Shown: one piece after another, positions 33,530 to 41,997 of the stretch
How the letters are laid out: each line of letters begins with the position of its first letter
Position numbering within the stretch: position 1 is the stretch's first letter
Source of the DNA: Paenibacillus sp. FSL A5-0031
GTDB lineage: Bacteria > Bacillota > Bacilli > Paenibacillales > Paenibacillaceae
DNA length: 64,000 nt
Direction of reading: 5' to 3'
Assembly: GCF_001956295.1 (NCBI RefSeq)
Contig: NZ_MRTD01000023.1
Location: 41,257 to 105,256, forward strand
The notes under the pieces: model-generated
Seen by the model: the letters and a program-made list of their open reading frames with translations, nothing else
What the model was told of the DNA's origin: nothing
Database searches by the model: none
Translations under genes and position numbers: made by a program

Positions 33530-33641
33530 GGTGTAATTCCTCCAATCTGGATATAATTAAGTTATACACTGCCGAGAAGGTTTGCGCAAATAAAAACGCG
33601 GCCGCATCTTGGCTTTTTTTATGGAAGAGAGGATGAGATCA

Positions 33642-35426
33642 ATGAATAAGGGATATCCGCAAAGCTGGGATTTGGAAGTTTTTTATGAAGGTGGCTCAAG
33701 CTCAGCAGCGTTCTTGCAGGAGCTGAAGGGCATGGGTGAGGACATTGAGAAGCTCGATGCCGCACTTTTAACGGAAGCAAGCATTGGAGCTTCTGAAATT
33801 GCGACGATGACGGAGCTTCTGCAAAGCATCATCATTAGGCTGCGTGAAACAGAGTCGTTTGTTTCTTGCTTGCTCGCTCAGAATATGCGGGACACAGCCG
33901 CGAACTCACAAAGCGATCGCGTAAAGACGCTTGCTGCGAAGTTTCTAGGGGTGCTTACACGCTTTGACAACGTACTGCGAGGTCTTGATGATAGTGAGTG
34001 GGAAAAGCTGCTTACGCACCCACAGCTCGCTGAGGTAGCATTTAGCTTGACTGAACGCCGCGAGCTTGCGAAGCAAAAAATGGCTCCTGAGCTGGAAGCG
34101 CTGGCTGGAGATTTAGCGGTAGACGGTTACCATGGCTGGGGCGATTATTATAACGTCATTGTATCCAGAGCGAAATTTAACGATGTAGGAAAAGATGGGG
34201 AGAAAAAAGTTTTATCCGCTGGTCAAATGCATAACCGTTTATCCGATGGAGACCGAGATGTTCGGAAGGCTGCATTCACAGAGTGGGAGCGGGAATGGGC
34301 AGAGCAGGCGGATTTATGTGCAGAGACGTTAAACCGGATTTCAGGCTTTCGTTTAAAGCTGTACGACAAGCGCGGCTGGGATTCGGTGCTGCAGGAGCCG
34401 CTGCAAATGAACCGGATGAGCGAAGCTACACTGCAAGCAATGTGGTCTGCAATCCAAGAAAGCAAACATGTACTCGTTCGTTATTTAGATCGTAAAGCGA
34501 AGCTGCTCGGTGTGGAGAAGCTGGACTGGCATGATGTAGAAGCGCCAATCGGAGCTGCGACAAAAACAATTCCTTATGACGAAGCAGCAGCTTTTATTAT
34601 CGAGCAGTTCAAGACGTTTAGTCCCGATCTTGCGGAATTCTCGGAGCTTGCCTTCAAAGATGGCTGGATTGAGGCTGAGGATCGTCCAGGGAAGCGTCCA
34701 GGCGGCTTCTGCACCGCTTTTCCAAAGAGCGGTCAAACTCGTGTATTTATGACATATTCAGGTACGGCTTCGAATATCTCGACGCTTGCGCATGAGCTGG
34801 GTCATGCTTACCACCAGCATGTCATGAACGATCTGCCAGCGTTGTCGCAAGAATACGCGATGAATGTAGCTGAGACCGCTTCGACGTTTGCGGAGCTGAT
34901 CGTTTCGGATCAAGCACTTAAAACAGCAACGGAGGACGAGGAGAAGCTTGGATTGCTTGAAGATAAAATTCAGCGGTCTGTTGCATTTTTTATGAACATT
35001 CATGCACGCTTTTTATTCGAAACTCGTTTCTATGCGCGTCGCAGCGAAGGTTTAGTATCCGTTGAAGAGCTTAATTCCTTAATGGAAGATGCGCAGCGGG
35101 AAGCTTATTGCGATACGCTAGGTGAGGTGCATCCTCATTTCTGGGCATCGAAGCTGCATTTTTACTTAACGGATGTTCCTTTCTACAACTTCCCTTATAC
35201 ATTCGGCTATCTATTCAGCGCGGGTATTTATGCAAGGGCACTGAAGGAAGGTTCAGATTTCAAAGACAAGTATGTTGCATTGCTTCGTGACACTGGCCGC
35301 ATGACCGTAGAGCAGCTTGCTAAAGAGCATCTTGGCGTAAATGTGGAAGAGATGGACTTCTGGCGCGAGGCGGTTGCATTGACAGCTGTTGATGTAGATC
35401 AGTTTATCGAAATGACAAACAAGTAA
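33642..35426 (+). CDS. pepF: M3-family oligoendopeptidase (PepF type)
   Basis: A 594-residue cytoplasmic zinc metallopeptidase that trims oligopeptides. The zinc site is HELGH (His384, Glu385, His388) in TLAHELGHAYHQHV, followed by the third-ligand segment AETASTFAELI. Upstream GFCTAFPKSGQTRVFMTYSG and downstream HPHFWASKLHFY, NFPYTFGYLFSAGIYA are typical of M3B peptidases. ATG 33642 is used: AGAGG lies 8 nt upstream, while the frame extends back to TTG 33609 without a ribosome binding site. The gene is followed by a terminator and stands alone. Confidence 0.93.
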   Translation: MNKGYPQSWDLEVFYEGGSSSAAFLQELKGMGEDIEKLDAALLTEASIGASEIATMTELLQSIIIRLRETESFVSCLLAQNMRDTAANSQSDRVKTLAAKFLGVLTRFDNVLRGLDDSEWEKLLTHPQLAEVAFSLTERRELAKQKMAPELEALAGDLAVDGYHGWGDYYNVIVSRAKFNDVGKDGEKKVLSAGQMHNRLSDGDRDVRKAAFTEWEREWAEQADLCAETLNRISGFRLKLYDKRGWDSVLQEPLQMNRMSEATLQAMWSAIQESKHVLVRYLDRKAKLLGVEKLDWHDVEAPIGAATKTIPYDEAAAFIIEQFKTFSPDLAEFSELAFKDGWIEAEDRPGKRPGGFCTAFPKSGQTRVFMTYSGTASNISTLAHELGHAYHQHVMNDLPALSQEYAMNVAETASTFAELIVSDQALKTATEDEEKLGLLEDKIQRSVAFFMNIHARFLFETRFYARRSEGLVSVEELNSLMEDAQREAYCDTLGEVHPHFWASKLHFYLTDVPFYNFPYTFGYLFSAGIYARALKEGSDFKDKYVALLRDTGRMTVEQLAKEHLGVNVEEMDFWREAVALTAVDVDQFIEMTNK

Positions 35427-35463
35427 AGCGCTTCTTCAGAGGGGCATTTGTAGCAGTAGCATT

Positions 35464-35502
35464 AGCCGTAGGCATGGGAAACCATTGGTCTACGGCTTTT
35501 TT
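35464..35502 (+). terminator. Terminator after pepF
   Basis: AGCCGTAG (35464-35471) pairs with CTACGGCT (35490-35497), with an inner CATGG/CCAT stem and a GAAA loop, followed by T6. Confidence 0.88.
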
Positions 35503-35645
35503 ATATGGAATTGGGATGGATAGTATTCTAGCTACTGCAAAAAACTCTGCAAAAACAGGAGTGCATTTCTTTGATTTGCGGGAAGCAAGGCAGATTATAT
35601 TATAATAAGATTATGTTCGACTATTGAGAAACACAGAGAGGCGGA

Positions 35646-36536
35646 ATGGAATTGAAAGAGCAAGCAAACAAAAAAGTTGTCGGATTTATTGGAACGGGTA
35701 TTATGGGCGCAAGCATGGCGGGCCATTTGCTTTATCACGGATATGAAGTGAATGTGTTTAACCGAACGAAATCAAGAGCAGACCTCTTGGTATCAAAGGG
35801 CGCTGTTTGGCAGGATTCGCCGAAGTTGGTTGCGGAGCAATCGGATATTATTATTACGATGTTAGGTTATCCGGCCGACGTGGAAGAGGTTTATTTTGGA
35901 GCGGATGGTTTATTGCAAAATGCTAGGTCCAATGCGGTGCTTATTGATATGACTACCTCAAGTCCTGCTCTTGCTAAACGAATTGAGGCAGAGGCTGGCA
36001 ACAGAGGACTTATGGCGCTGGATGCCCCAGTCTCCGGCGGCGATGTAGGTGCGAGGGAGGCTAGACTGTCAATCATGGTCGGAGGCTCGGAGCAAGCCTA
36101 TAATGCGATATTGCCATTGTTTATGCTCATAGGTAAAAACATCGTTCATCAAGGTGAGGCAGGAGCGGGTCAATTCACAAAGATGTGTAATCAAATCGCG
36201 ATTGCATCCAATATGATTGGCGTGAGCGAAGCTCTTGCCTATGCCAAAAAAGCGGGACTCGAGCCTAGCAAAGTATTGAAAAGCATTGAAGCCGGCGCTG
36301 CGGGAAGCTGGTCCTTATCCAATTTAGGACCTCGCATTATCAACGGAGATTTTGCTCCTGGCTTTTACGTAAAACATTTCGTAAAAGATATTAAAATCGC
36401 CATCGAGTCAGCTGATGAGATGGGTCTTCCTTTGCCAGGACTAGCATTAGCACGATCTTTATATGAGCAACTTATTTCACTTGGTGAAGAAAATAGCGGC
36501 ACACAGGCGTTATATAAAGTTATTTTTAAAGAGTAG
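35646..36536 (+). CDS. Beta-hydroxyacid dehydrogenase (3-hydroxyisobutyrate dehydrogenase/GarR family)
   Basis: A 296-residue NAD(P)-dependent oxidoreductase. The Rossmann motif is FIGTGIMGASMAGHLL, with the cofactor strand VNVFNRTKSRAD. The substrate signature DAPVSGGDVGAREARLSIMVGG and the catalytic-Lys helix GAGQFTKMCNQIAIA are both present. Members reduce or oxidise beta-hydroxyacids such as tartronate semialdehyde or 3-hydroxyisobutyrate; the substrate here cannot be read. Similar in type to Bacillus YkwC. A paralogue of the same family is encoded at 56788-57681. GAGAGGCGGA precedes the ATG. It is monocistronic, just upstream of ccpN. Confidence 0.9.
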   Translation: MELKEQANKKVVGFIGTGIMGASMAGHLLYHGYEVNVFNRTKSRADLLVSKGAVWQDSPKLVAEQSDIIITMLGYPADVEEVYFGADGLLQNARSNAVLIDMTTSSPALAKRIEAEAGNRGLMALDAPVSGGDVGAREARLSIMVGGSEQAYNAILPLFMLIGKNIVHQGEAGAGQFTKMCNQIAIASNMIGVSEALAYAKKAGLEPSKVLKSIEAGAAGSWSLSNLGPRIINGDFAPGFYVKHFVKDIKIAIESADEMGLPLPGLALARSLYEQLISLGEENSGTQALYKVIFKE

Positions 36537-36640
36537 TACGATCATATATTGTACATTATTTGTTAATATGATATATTATTTTTAAATAATAGTACTATAT
36601 AATACAAGTATGACTCATATAGAGGACGGGGGAGAGTACG

Positions 36641-37297
36641 ATTCAATTATCTTCGCGGCAATTGGAGCTTCTTGAGCTTGTGAAGAGGCATGCGCCGATT
36701 ACCGGTGAGCAGTTGGCAGAATCTCTAGGTGTCAGCAGGCCCACACTGCGCTCGGACTTATCGCTTCTCGTCATGCTTGGATTGCTTGATGCGAAGCCTA
36801 AAGTAGGTTATTTCTTAGGCAACACCTATCGCTCAAGCAGCGAGCCTTTGCAGCAATTGAACAATATGAAGGTGAGAGAAGTACAAGGTGTTCCCGTTAA
36901 TGTTCCGGACTCGTTGTCCGTGCATGACGCTGTTATTACGTTATTTACTGAAAATGCAGATACTCTTCTGATCGTTAATGAGCAGAAACGGTTTGTTGGA
37001 ATCGTAACACCGAAGGATTTGCTGAAAATAACGCTTGGCAACGCTGGTGCTGCATCTATTCCTATCAGTATGGTGATGACCCGTTATCCTAATATTGTGA
37101 CGCTAATGCCCGACGAATCTGTGATGGAAGCGATTCGCAAAATGTCGCTTCATCAAGTAGATTGTTTACCAGTTATCATTCCGCGCGAGGATCAGGTGAC
37201 TGATCCAGAGGTTACTGGCTGGGTATCGAAGTCGAACATTATACGTCTTATGGCGGACATCGCGATGGATGGGAAATTGGGGGAGCCAGAGTTATGA
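36641..37297 (+). CDS. ccpN: CcpN-like repressor of gluconeogenesis with CBS domains (probable ATT start)
   Basis: An HTH and two CBS domains, 218 residues from ATT 36641. The N-terminal DeoR-type winged helix reads LLELVKRHAPITGEQLAESLGVSRPTLRSDLSLLVMLGLLDAKPKVGYF. CBS motifs DTLLIVNEQKRFVGIVTPKDLLK and QVDCLPVIIPRE follow. CcpN of Bacillus represses gapB and pckA in glucose and sits in an operon with yqfL, as here. No ATG, GTG or TTG precedes the HTH with a ribosome binding site: TTG 36662 removes the start of the first helix. ATT 36641 lies 6 nt after GGGGGAG, and the frame just upstream reads S-T-I-Q-L, like the Bacillus N-terminus. The in-frame TAG at 36620 bounds the search. Confidence 0.88.
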   Translation: MQLSSRQLELLELVKRHAPITGEQLAESLGVSRPTLRSDLSLLVMLGLLDAKPKVGYFLGNTYRSSSEPLQQLNNMKVREVQGVPVNVPDSLSVHDAVITLFTENADTLLIVNEQKRFVGIVTPKDLLKITLGNAGAASIPISMVMTRYPNIVTLMPDESVMEAIRKMSLHQVDCLPVIIPREDQVTDPEVTGWVSKSNIIRLMADIAMDGKLGEPEL

Positions 37298-38094
37298 AAC
37301 AGCAGATCATTTATGTATGCTCCGATGCTGTTGGAGAAACGGCGGAAGCAGTTGCAAAGGCGACTTTACGCCAATTCTCCTCAGAACAAGTGAAAATAAA
37401 GCGTTACGGCCATATTAAATCCGAGGATGAAATTATTCGCATCGTGGCTGAGGCCGCTAGTACTGGCGGTTTTATAAGCTACACGCTCGTCCAGCCGGAG
37501 CTTCGGGAGCAAATGAAAGAAGAGGCTTTTAGAGCTGGAGTTAGAGCCGTTGATGTCATGGGACCGATGATGCAAGCATACGTTGATACGTTTGGGAGTT
37601 TCCCGAAGCGTGAGCCGGGGCTGCTGCACTCCATTGACGATGCTTACCATCGCCGAATGGATGCTATTGAGTTCGCTGTGAAATATGATGACGGCAAGGA
37701 TGCTCGAGGTTTTGTACAAGCACAGGTCGTCCTGATTGGCGTATCTCGAACGTCGAAGACGCCGCTGAGCATCTTTTTGTCCCATAAAGGAATTAAGACG
37801 GCTAACCTGCCGCTAATGCCCGAGGTTAATCCTCCCGAAGAATTGAAGCCTGCACCTGGCAGGCTCATTATAGGTTTAACGATGCAAGCTGAGCATCTTC
37901 TGGAGATCCGCTCTGAACGGCTTAAGACGCTGGGACTTCCGGCATCTGCGCAGTATGCGACAACCGAGCGCATTCAAGAAGAGCTTGATTATGCAGAGTC
38001 CGTCATGAAATCATTGAATTGTCCTGTTATAGATGTTACAAATCGTGCTATTGAAGAGACTGCAGGTATTATTACTGAATGGCTTAACAAATAA
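37294..38094 (+). CDS. yqfL: Pyruvate,phosphate dikinase/PEP synthase regulatory protein (DUF299)
   Basis: A 266-residue bifunctional ADP-dependent kinase/Pi-dependent phosphorylase of the PPDK-regulator family. It has the unusual P-loop GVSRTSKTPLSIFLS, the N-terminal YVCSDAVGETAEAVAKATLRQF and YHRRMDAIEFAVKYDDG. It inactivates PPDK or PEP synthase by threonine phosphorylation and reverses it. In Bacillus the equivalent YqfL is proposed to modulate CcpN activity. Its ATG overlaps the ccpN stop by 4 nt, so the two are coupled. The stop is 35 nt before ndk, so the three genes may share a transcript. Confidence 0.94.
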   Translation: MKQQIIYVCSDAVGETAEAVAKATLRQFSSEQVKIKRYGHIKSEDEIIRIVAEAASTGGFISYTLVQPELREQMKEEAFRAGVRAVDVMGPMMQAYVDTFGSFPKREPGLLHSIDDAYHRRMDAIEFAVKYDDGKDARGFVQAQVVLIGVSRTSKTPLSIFLSHKGIKTANLPLMPEVNPPEELKPAPGRLIIGLTMQAEHLLEIRSERLKTLGLPASAQYATTERIQEELDYAESVMKSLNCPVIDVTNRAIEETAGIITEWLNK

Positions 38095-38129
38095 ATGGCT
38101 ATACCGATAGAGACAAAGGGGGATTCAAC

Positions 38130-38528
38130 ATGGATAAAACGTTTGTAATGGTAAAGCCAGATGGTTACGCGCGTGGTTTAGTAGGTCGTATTGTTGCTCG
38201 ATTTGAAGAGAAGGGCTTTAAACTAGTAGATGCAAGGGTAATGCGCCTTTCAAGAGAGCAAGCCGAGACACATTATGAGCATTTGCGCTCAAAGGTGTTT
38301 TTTGACGAGTTGGTCGATTTTATCGTTTCGGGGCCTGTATTTGCTATGATATGGGAAGGCAAAGACGCTATTAAAAACGCAAGGAGTCTTATTGGCGCAA
38401 CGAATCCATCTGAAGCCCTTGCAGGTACAATCCGTGGAGACTTTGCAATCGATGTAGCTAGCAATATTATTCATGGATCTGACTCTATCGAAAGCGCAGA
38501 GCGCGAGATCAAAAACTTTTTCCAATAG
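38130..38528 (+). CDS. ndk: Nucleoside diphosphate kinase
   Basis: A 132-residue enzyme that balances nucleoside triphosphates by phosphotransfer through an active-site histidine, His115, in SNIIHGSDS. FVMVKPDGYARGLVG at the start and GAT(N)P with the Arg helix are conserved. It is about 15 residues shorter at the C-terminus than the common 148-residue form, a variation seen in other Firmicutes. AAAGGGGG lies 8 nt before the ATG. No terminator lies directly after it; the hairpin at 38637-38690 may serve. Confidence 0.95.
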   Translation: MDKTFVMVKPDGYARGLVGRIVARFEEKGFKLVDARVMRLSREQAETHYEHLRSKVFFDELVDFIVSGPVFAMIWEGKDAIKNARSLIGATNPSEALAGTIRGDFAIDVASNIIHGSDSIESAEREIKNFFQ

Positions 38529-38580
38529 TCAATGGAATTGTAAGTTAAAGAAATAAGATAAACAGCAGAAAATTCCTTAG

Positions 38581-38690
38581 TTGACGAATGGAATATGGGT
38601 ATGGTAAATTTTAAACAAAGTTAATGATCAAACACGGAAGCACCGTATAAGGACGCAGATATCTGCGCCTTCTACGGTGCTTTTTTTGTG
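38581..38690 (+). promoter_or_regulatory. Promoter followed by terminator hairpin ahead of the pilus operon
   Basis: TTGACG (38581-38586) and TAAATT (38605-38610) are 18 nt apart. A transcript from near 38617 would meet a strong hairpin: AAGCACCGTA pairs with TACGGTGCTT, with an inner GCAGATATCTGC stem, followed by T7 (ending about 38688). This could be the terminator of ndk, an attenuator for the pilus operon, or a roughly 70-nt RNA. Confidence 0.55.
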
Positions 38691-38709
38691 TATTCTAAGC
38701 GGAAGGAAG

Positions 38710-39885
38710 GTGAAAAGGCTGAATAAATATCAACTTGCTGTGGCGGTAAGGGAGCCGGAATACTTGAAGCGGCTGGCTGATTATATGCAAGGCAGCAAGC
38801 TTGGCGAGCAATGGCAGATTATCGCGTTCACGCACGCAGATTCTTGGAAGCTCTATGTGAAGCAAGGCTACAAGATTGACTTATTGGCTGCTCAGCCTGA
38901 GCTGCTTGCAGAAATGGATGCAGAGCAAGCGGGTATTCCTGTAATTGCTCTAGTGCTACAGCTGGGAGAGAGCAAGGAGAAGCATGAGCTTTTGCAATAT
39001 CAACCCATTCCCCAGCTGCTAAAGCGTTTTTCGGAGATTCATTCCCAAGCGATAGGACATGCTGCCGCTTCGTCAGGCGCTTATGAGAGGCCGTCTGGCA
39101 TGAATATTATATCTGTTTATTCGGCATCGGGGGGAGTGGGAAAGACGGTATTGGCGCTGCATTTGGTACATGCTGCAAGTGTGCATCAATGTCGTACCTT
39201 TTATCTGAACCTTGAGCGGTGGAACTCTTCTGAAGCTTGGCTGCGCAACCAGCAATATACAGATGACCTCAGTGAAGGAGAAGTGAGAGAGGAGGGTTTG
39301 TCAGAACTGCTTTATGGACTCAAGGCACAGCCGGAGCAGTCGGTCAATTGGCTTATGGAGCATCGAAAACGGGATTCGCAGCTTAAGGGTGATTATTTAG
39401 CCCCGTGCACCAATTTGGAAGATCGATTGACGCTTAATGAGGAAGATGCGGCTGTAATAGTGAGTACGATTGCTCGAAGCGGGCAGTATGATCTCATTGT
39501 CGTTGATTTGGAGGGCGGTCTGGATGAGCTGCACCTTGCTATTTTTGAACGATCAAATCATGTGCTTTGGGTTGCAAGCGATAATCCGTCTGTGAGGGAT
39601 AAACAAAAAATGGCCCTGCGTTATGGAGCGCAAAAGTGGAGTGATCGCTTTAGCTCTTTGTCCAATAAATTCAAATGCGTAAAAAACCATGTGGTTAATC
39701 CGAAGCATACCGTTGATAACGAGATTGATGGCATGGCATGCGCCAAGGTGGGGCTGCCGGAAATTCCAGAATGGCGAGGAGCAAGCCACGTTGCTCTGCT
39801 GTCATCGCCGTTATACCGAGCAGCTGCAGACCAATTATTCAAGCAGCTTTATTTGGAAGGAGGCGGATTGATTGCTGAGCGATGA
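38710..39885 (+). CDS. CpaE/TadZ-like ATPase of the Tad pilus system
   Basis: A 391-residue protein with an atypical receiver-like N-terminal half (about 1-120, no phospho-Asp seen) and a ParA/MinD-type ATPase half: SASGGVGKTVLALHLVHAAS with deviant Walker A GGVGKT, and LIVVDLEGGLDELHLA as Walker B. This is the CpaE/TadZ layout, a protein that localises the Tad machinery. The start is uncertain: GTG 38710 is very close to GGAAGG, while CTG 38719 has better spacing. Its end overlaps the CpaF gene by 14 nt. It is the first gene of a ten-gene operon running to 49229. Confidence 0.83.
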   Translation: MKRLNKYQLAVAVREPEYLKRLADYMQGSKLGEQWQIIAFTHADSWKLYVKQGYKIDLLAAQPELLAEMDAEQAGIPVIALVLQLGESKEKHELLQYQPIPQLLKRFSEIHSQAIGHAAASSGAYERPSGMNIISVYSASGGVGKTVLALHLVHAASVHQCRTFYLNLERWNSSEAWLRNQQYTDDLSEGEVREEGLSELLYGLKAQPEQSVNWLMEHRKRDSQLKGDYLAPCTNLEDRLTLNEEDAAVIVSTIARSGQYDLIVVDLEGGLDELHLAIFERSNHVLWVASDNPSVRDKQKMALRYGAQKWSDRFSSLSNKFKCVKNHVVNPKHTVDNEIDGMACAKVGLPEIPEWRGASHVALLSSPLYRAAADQLFKQLYLEGGGLIAER

Positions 39886-41110
39886 AACGGTGCTTGAGCT
39901 GCGCAACAAGGTACGAGCCAAAATTGATTTTAGCGGATCGCTGTCAGATGAAAGCCTGATGAGAATAGCAGAAGAGATCGTTTTCGAATGGTGCGATCTT
40001 CATCCTCTTACCGCAACCGAGAAAGTGAAGCTTGTACGGAGGCTGTTCCATTCGTTTCGAGGTCTTGATATTTTGCAGCCGCTAATGGAGGATGCCTCCA
40101 TTAGTGAAATTATGATTAATCATCATGCGGAAATATTTGTGGAACGAAGAGGGCGAATGTCATTATTGCCGGTTTCTTTTGAAAGCAGAGAACGGCTCGA
40201 GGATCTAATCCAGACCGTTGTTGCGAGTGTGAATCGTGTCGTTAACGAGTCTACGCCGATTGTTGACGCCCGTCTTAAGGATGGATCTAGGGTGCATGTC
40301 GTATTGCCGCCGGTTGCGCTCAAAGGACCATGTATGACCATTCGGAAGTTTCCTGATCAGCCTCTAACAATGGAGGAGCTAGTAGCATTCCACTCGCTCT
40401 CGCAGGAAGCGGCATCGTTTTTGAAAGAGCTTGTCGGGGCTCAATACAATATGTTTATAAGCGGCGGAACAGGAACAGGCAAGACAACTTTTTTAAATGC
40501 ATTGTCGCAGTTTATCCAGCCGGATGAGCGGATTGTTACGATCGAGGATTCTGCTGAGCTGCAAATTCGCTCCATTCCTAACTTAGTGGCGATGGAAACG
40601 CGCAATGCGAATACGGAAGGGAAAGGGGAGATTACGATTCGCGACCTCATACGTGCCTCGCTTCGGATGCGTCCTAATCGCATTATCGTCGGTGAGGTGC
40701 GGGGAGGAGAGGCTCTTGATATGCTGCAGGCATTAAATACCGGCCATGCCGGAAGCATGTCAACGGGCCATAGTAATGGAGCGAAGGATATGATGGCTCG
40801 GCTGGAGTCGATGGTGCTAAGTGCAGCAGAATTGCCTGTGATCGTTATTCGCCAGCAAATCGCCTCAGCCATCGATATTGTTATCCATCTATCAAGATTC
40901 CGTGATCGCACCCGCAAAGTGACGGAGATATGCGAGGTCATTGGCGTTGAAGATGGAGAAATATTGCTTAATCCACTGTTTATTTTTGAGGAGGAGGGAG
41001 AGCGGAATGGCAGAGTGCTTGGCGGGCTAAAACGTACAGCGAATTCGGTAATGAGAATGGACAAATTGACGCTTGCTGGGAAAAGAATGGTCGAAGGAGT
41101 GGCGATATGA
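39872..41110 (+). CDS. cpaF: CpaF/TadA-type pilus assembly ATPase
   Basis: A 412-residue hexameric secretion ATPase of the VirB11/CpaF group that powers Flp pilus assembly. Walker A SGGTGTGKTT lies near 198-207. The Asp box and Walker B read IVTIEDSAEL and MRPNRIIVGEVRGGEALDML, and the His box ALNTGHAGSMSTGHSN follows. The N-terminal LLEDASISEIMINHH-like stretch (ILQPLMEDASISEIMINHH) is typical. The start is TTG 39872 after GGAGG with 7 nt spacing. Its last bases overlap the TadB gene (ATGA). Confidence 0.95.
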   Translation: MLSDETVLELRNKVRAKIDFSGSLSDESLMRIAEEIVFEWCDLHPLTATEKVKLVRRLFHSFRGLDILQPLMEDASISEIMINHHAEIFVERRGRMSLLPVSFESRERLEDLIQTVVASVNRVVNESTPIVDARLKDGSRVHVVLPPVALKGPCMTIRKFPDQPLTMEELVAFHSLSQEAASFLKELVGAQYNMFISGGTGTGKTTFLNALSQFIQPDERIVTIEDSAELQIRSIPNLVAMETRNANTEGKGEITIRDLIRASLRMRPNRIIVGEVRGGEALDMLQALNTGHAGSMSTGHSNGAKDMMARLESMVLSAAELPVIVIRQQIASAIDIVIHLSRFRDRTRKVTEICEVIGVEDGEILLNPLFIFEEEGERNGRVLGGLKRTANSVMRMDKLTLAGKRMVEGVAI

Positions 41111-41979
41111 ACAATTCAAGCGGCGTGAATAAAAGCAGCAGCCTTCATCGTCAACTTGGGGGACGGATAGAGAGAATGCTCTTATGGTGCGGCTGGGAAA
41201 GCGATGCGACGATAGCGAACCTCAGAGCAGGCCGAACCCTTACCAATTATGAGCAATACCCGCTTAATCGAAACCAGTTTATTGCTACGTCCTTAATCGC
41301 AGCTGTGATTTTCTATGGTGCTGTCTTCTTATTTTATCATTCTGTGTTCCTTTCATTTGCAGCGGCAAGTTTGGGTATACTCGCTCCTAGAATTAGACGT
41401 AAATTTCTTCTGGAACAGCGCAAGGAGAGACTGAAGCTGCAATTTAAAGAAGCTTTATTTTCACTGACCTCCTCGCTTGCAGCAGGACGCTCTCTTGAAA
41501 ATGCATTTTTATCTACTCACGATGATTTGAAGCTAATTTATCCTGATGCTCGAACGGAGCTGCTGCTGGAGTTTCAAATCATTCGCTTTCGTCTAGATAA
41601 CGGCGAGCCCTTAGAATACGCGCTGCGCAACTTTGCTAATCGTGCAGGAATTGATGAGATTACTCAGTTCGTCGATGCACTAGCTGCTTGCAAGCGCTCT
41701 GGAGGAGATTTGCTTGAAGTGATGAAACAAACCTCGATCATCATTGGAGAGAAACTTGAAATTGAGCAGGAAATTGCAGTTATGGTTGCTCAAAAAAAAT
41801 TCGAAGGTCGAATTATGATGGCGGTGCCTTTTGTTTTTTTAGCGTTTTTAAGCCTAGCTGCACCTGACTATATGGCTCCTTTATATGGAGGAATCGGATA
41901 TTTGCTATTGACGGGAGCGCTGCTGCTTTTGCTTCTCTGCTTTTGGTTGATGGCAAAGATGATGAGTATCCGAATGTAG
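41107..41979 (+). CDS. TadB-like inner-membrane platform protein
   Basis: A 290-residue protein with a type II secretion F domain. Two helices near residues 55-95 (IATSLIAAVIFYGAVFLFYHSVFLSFAAASLGILA) and two near the C-terminus flank a cytoplasmic F domain with FKEALFSLTSSLAAGRSLENAF and DALAACKRSGGDLLEVMKQTSIII. It pairs with TadC to form the platform above CpaF. Overlapping start and stop with cpaF indicate coupling. Confidence 0.88.
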   Translation: MNNSSGVNKSSSLHRQLGGRIERMLLWCGWESDATIANLRAGRTLTNYEQYPLNRNQFIATSLIAAVIFYGAVFLFYHSVFLSFAAASLGILAPRIRRKFLLEQRKERLKLQFKEALFSLTSSLAAGRSLENAFLSTHDDLKLIYPDARTELLLEFQIIRFRLDNGEPLEYALRNFANRAGIDEITQFVDALAACKRSGGDLLEVMKQTSIIIGEKLEIEQEIAVMVAQKKFEGRIMMAVPFVFLAFLSLAAPDYMAPLYGGIGYLLLTGALLLLLLCFWLMAKMMSIRM

Positions 41980-41997
41980 GACGAAAGGAGACAAAGC

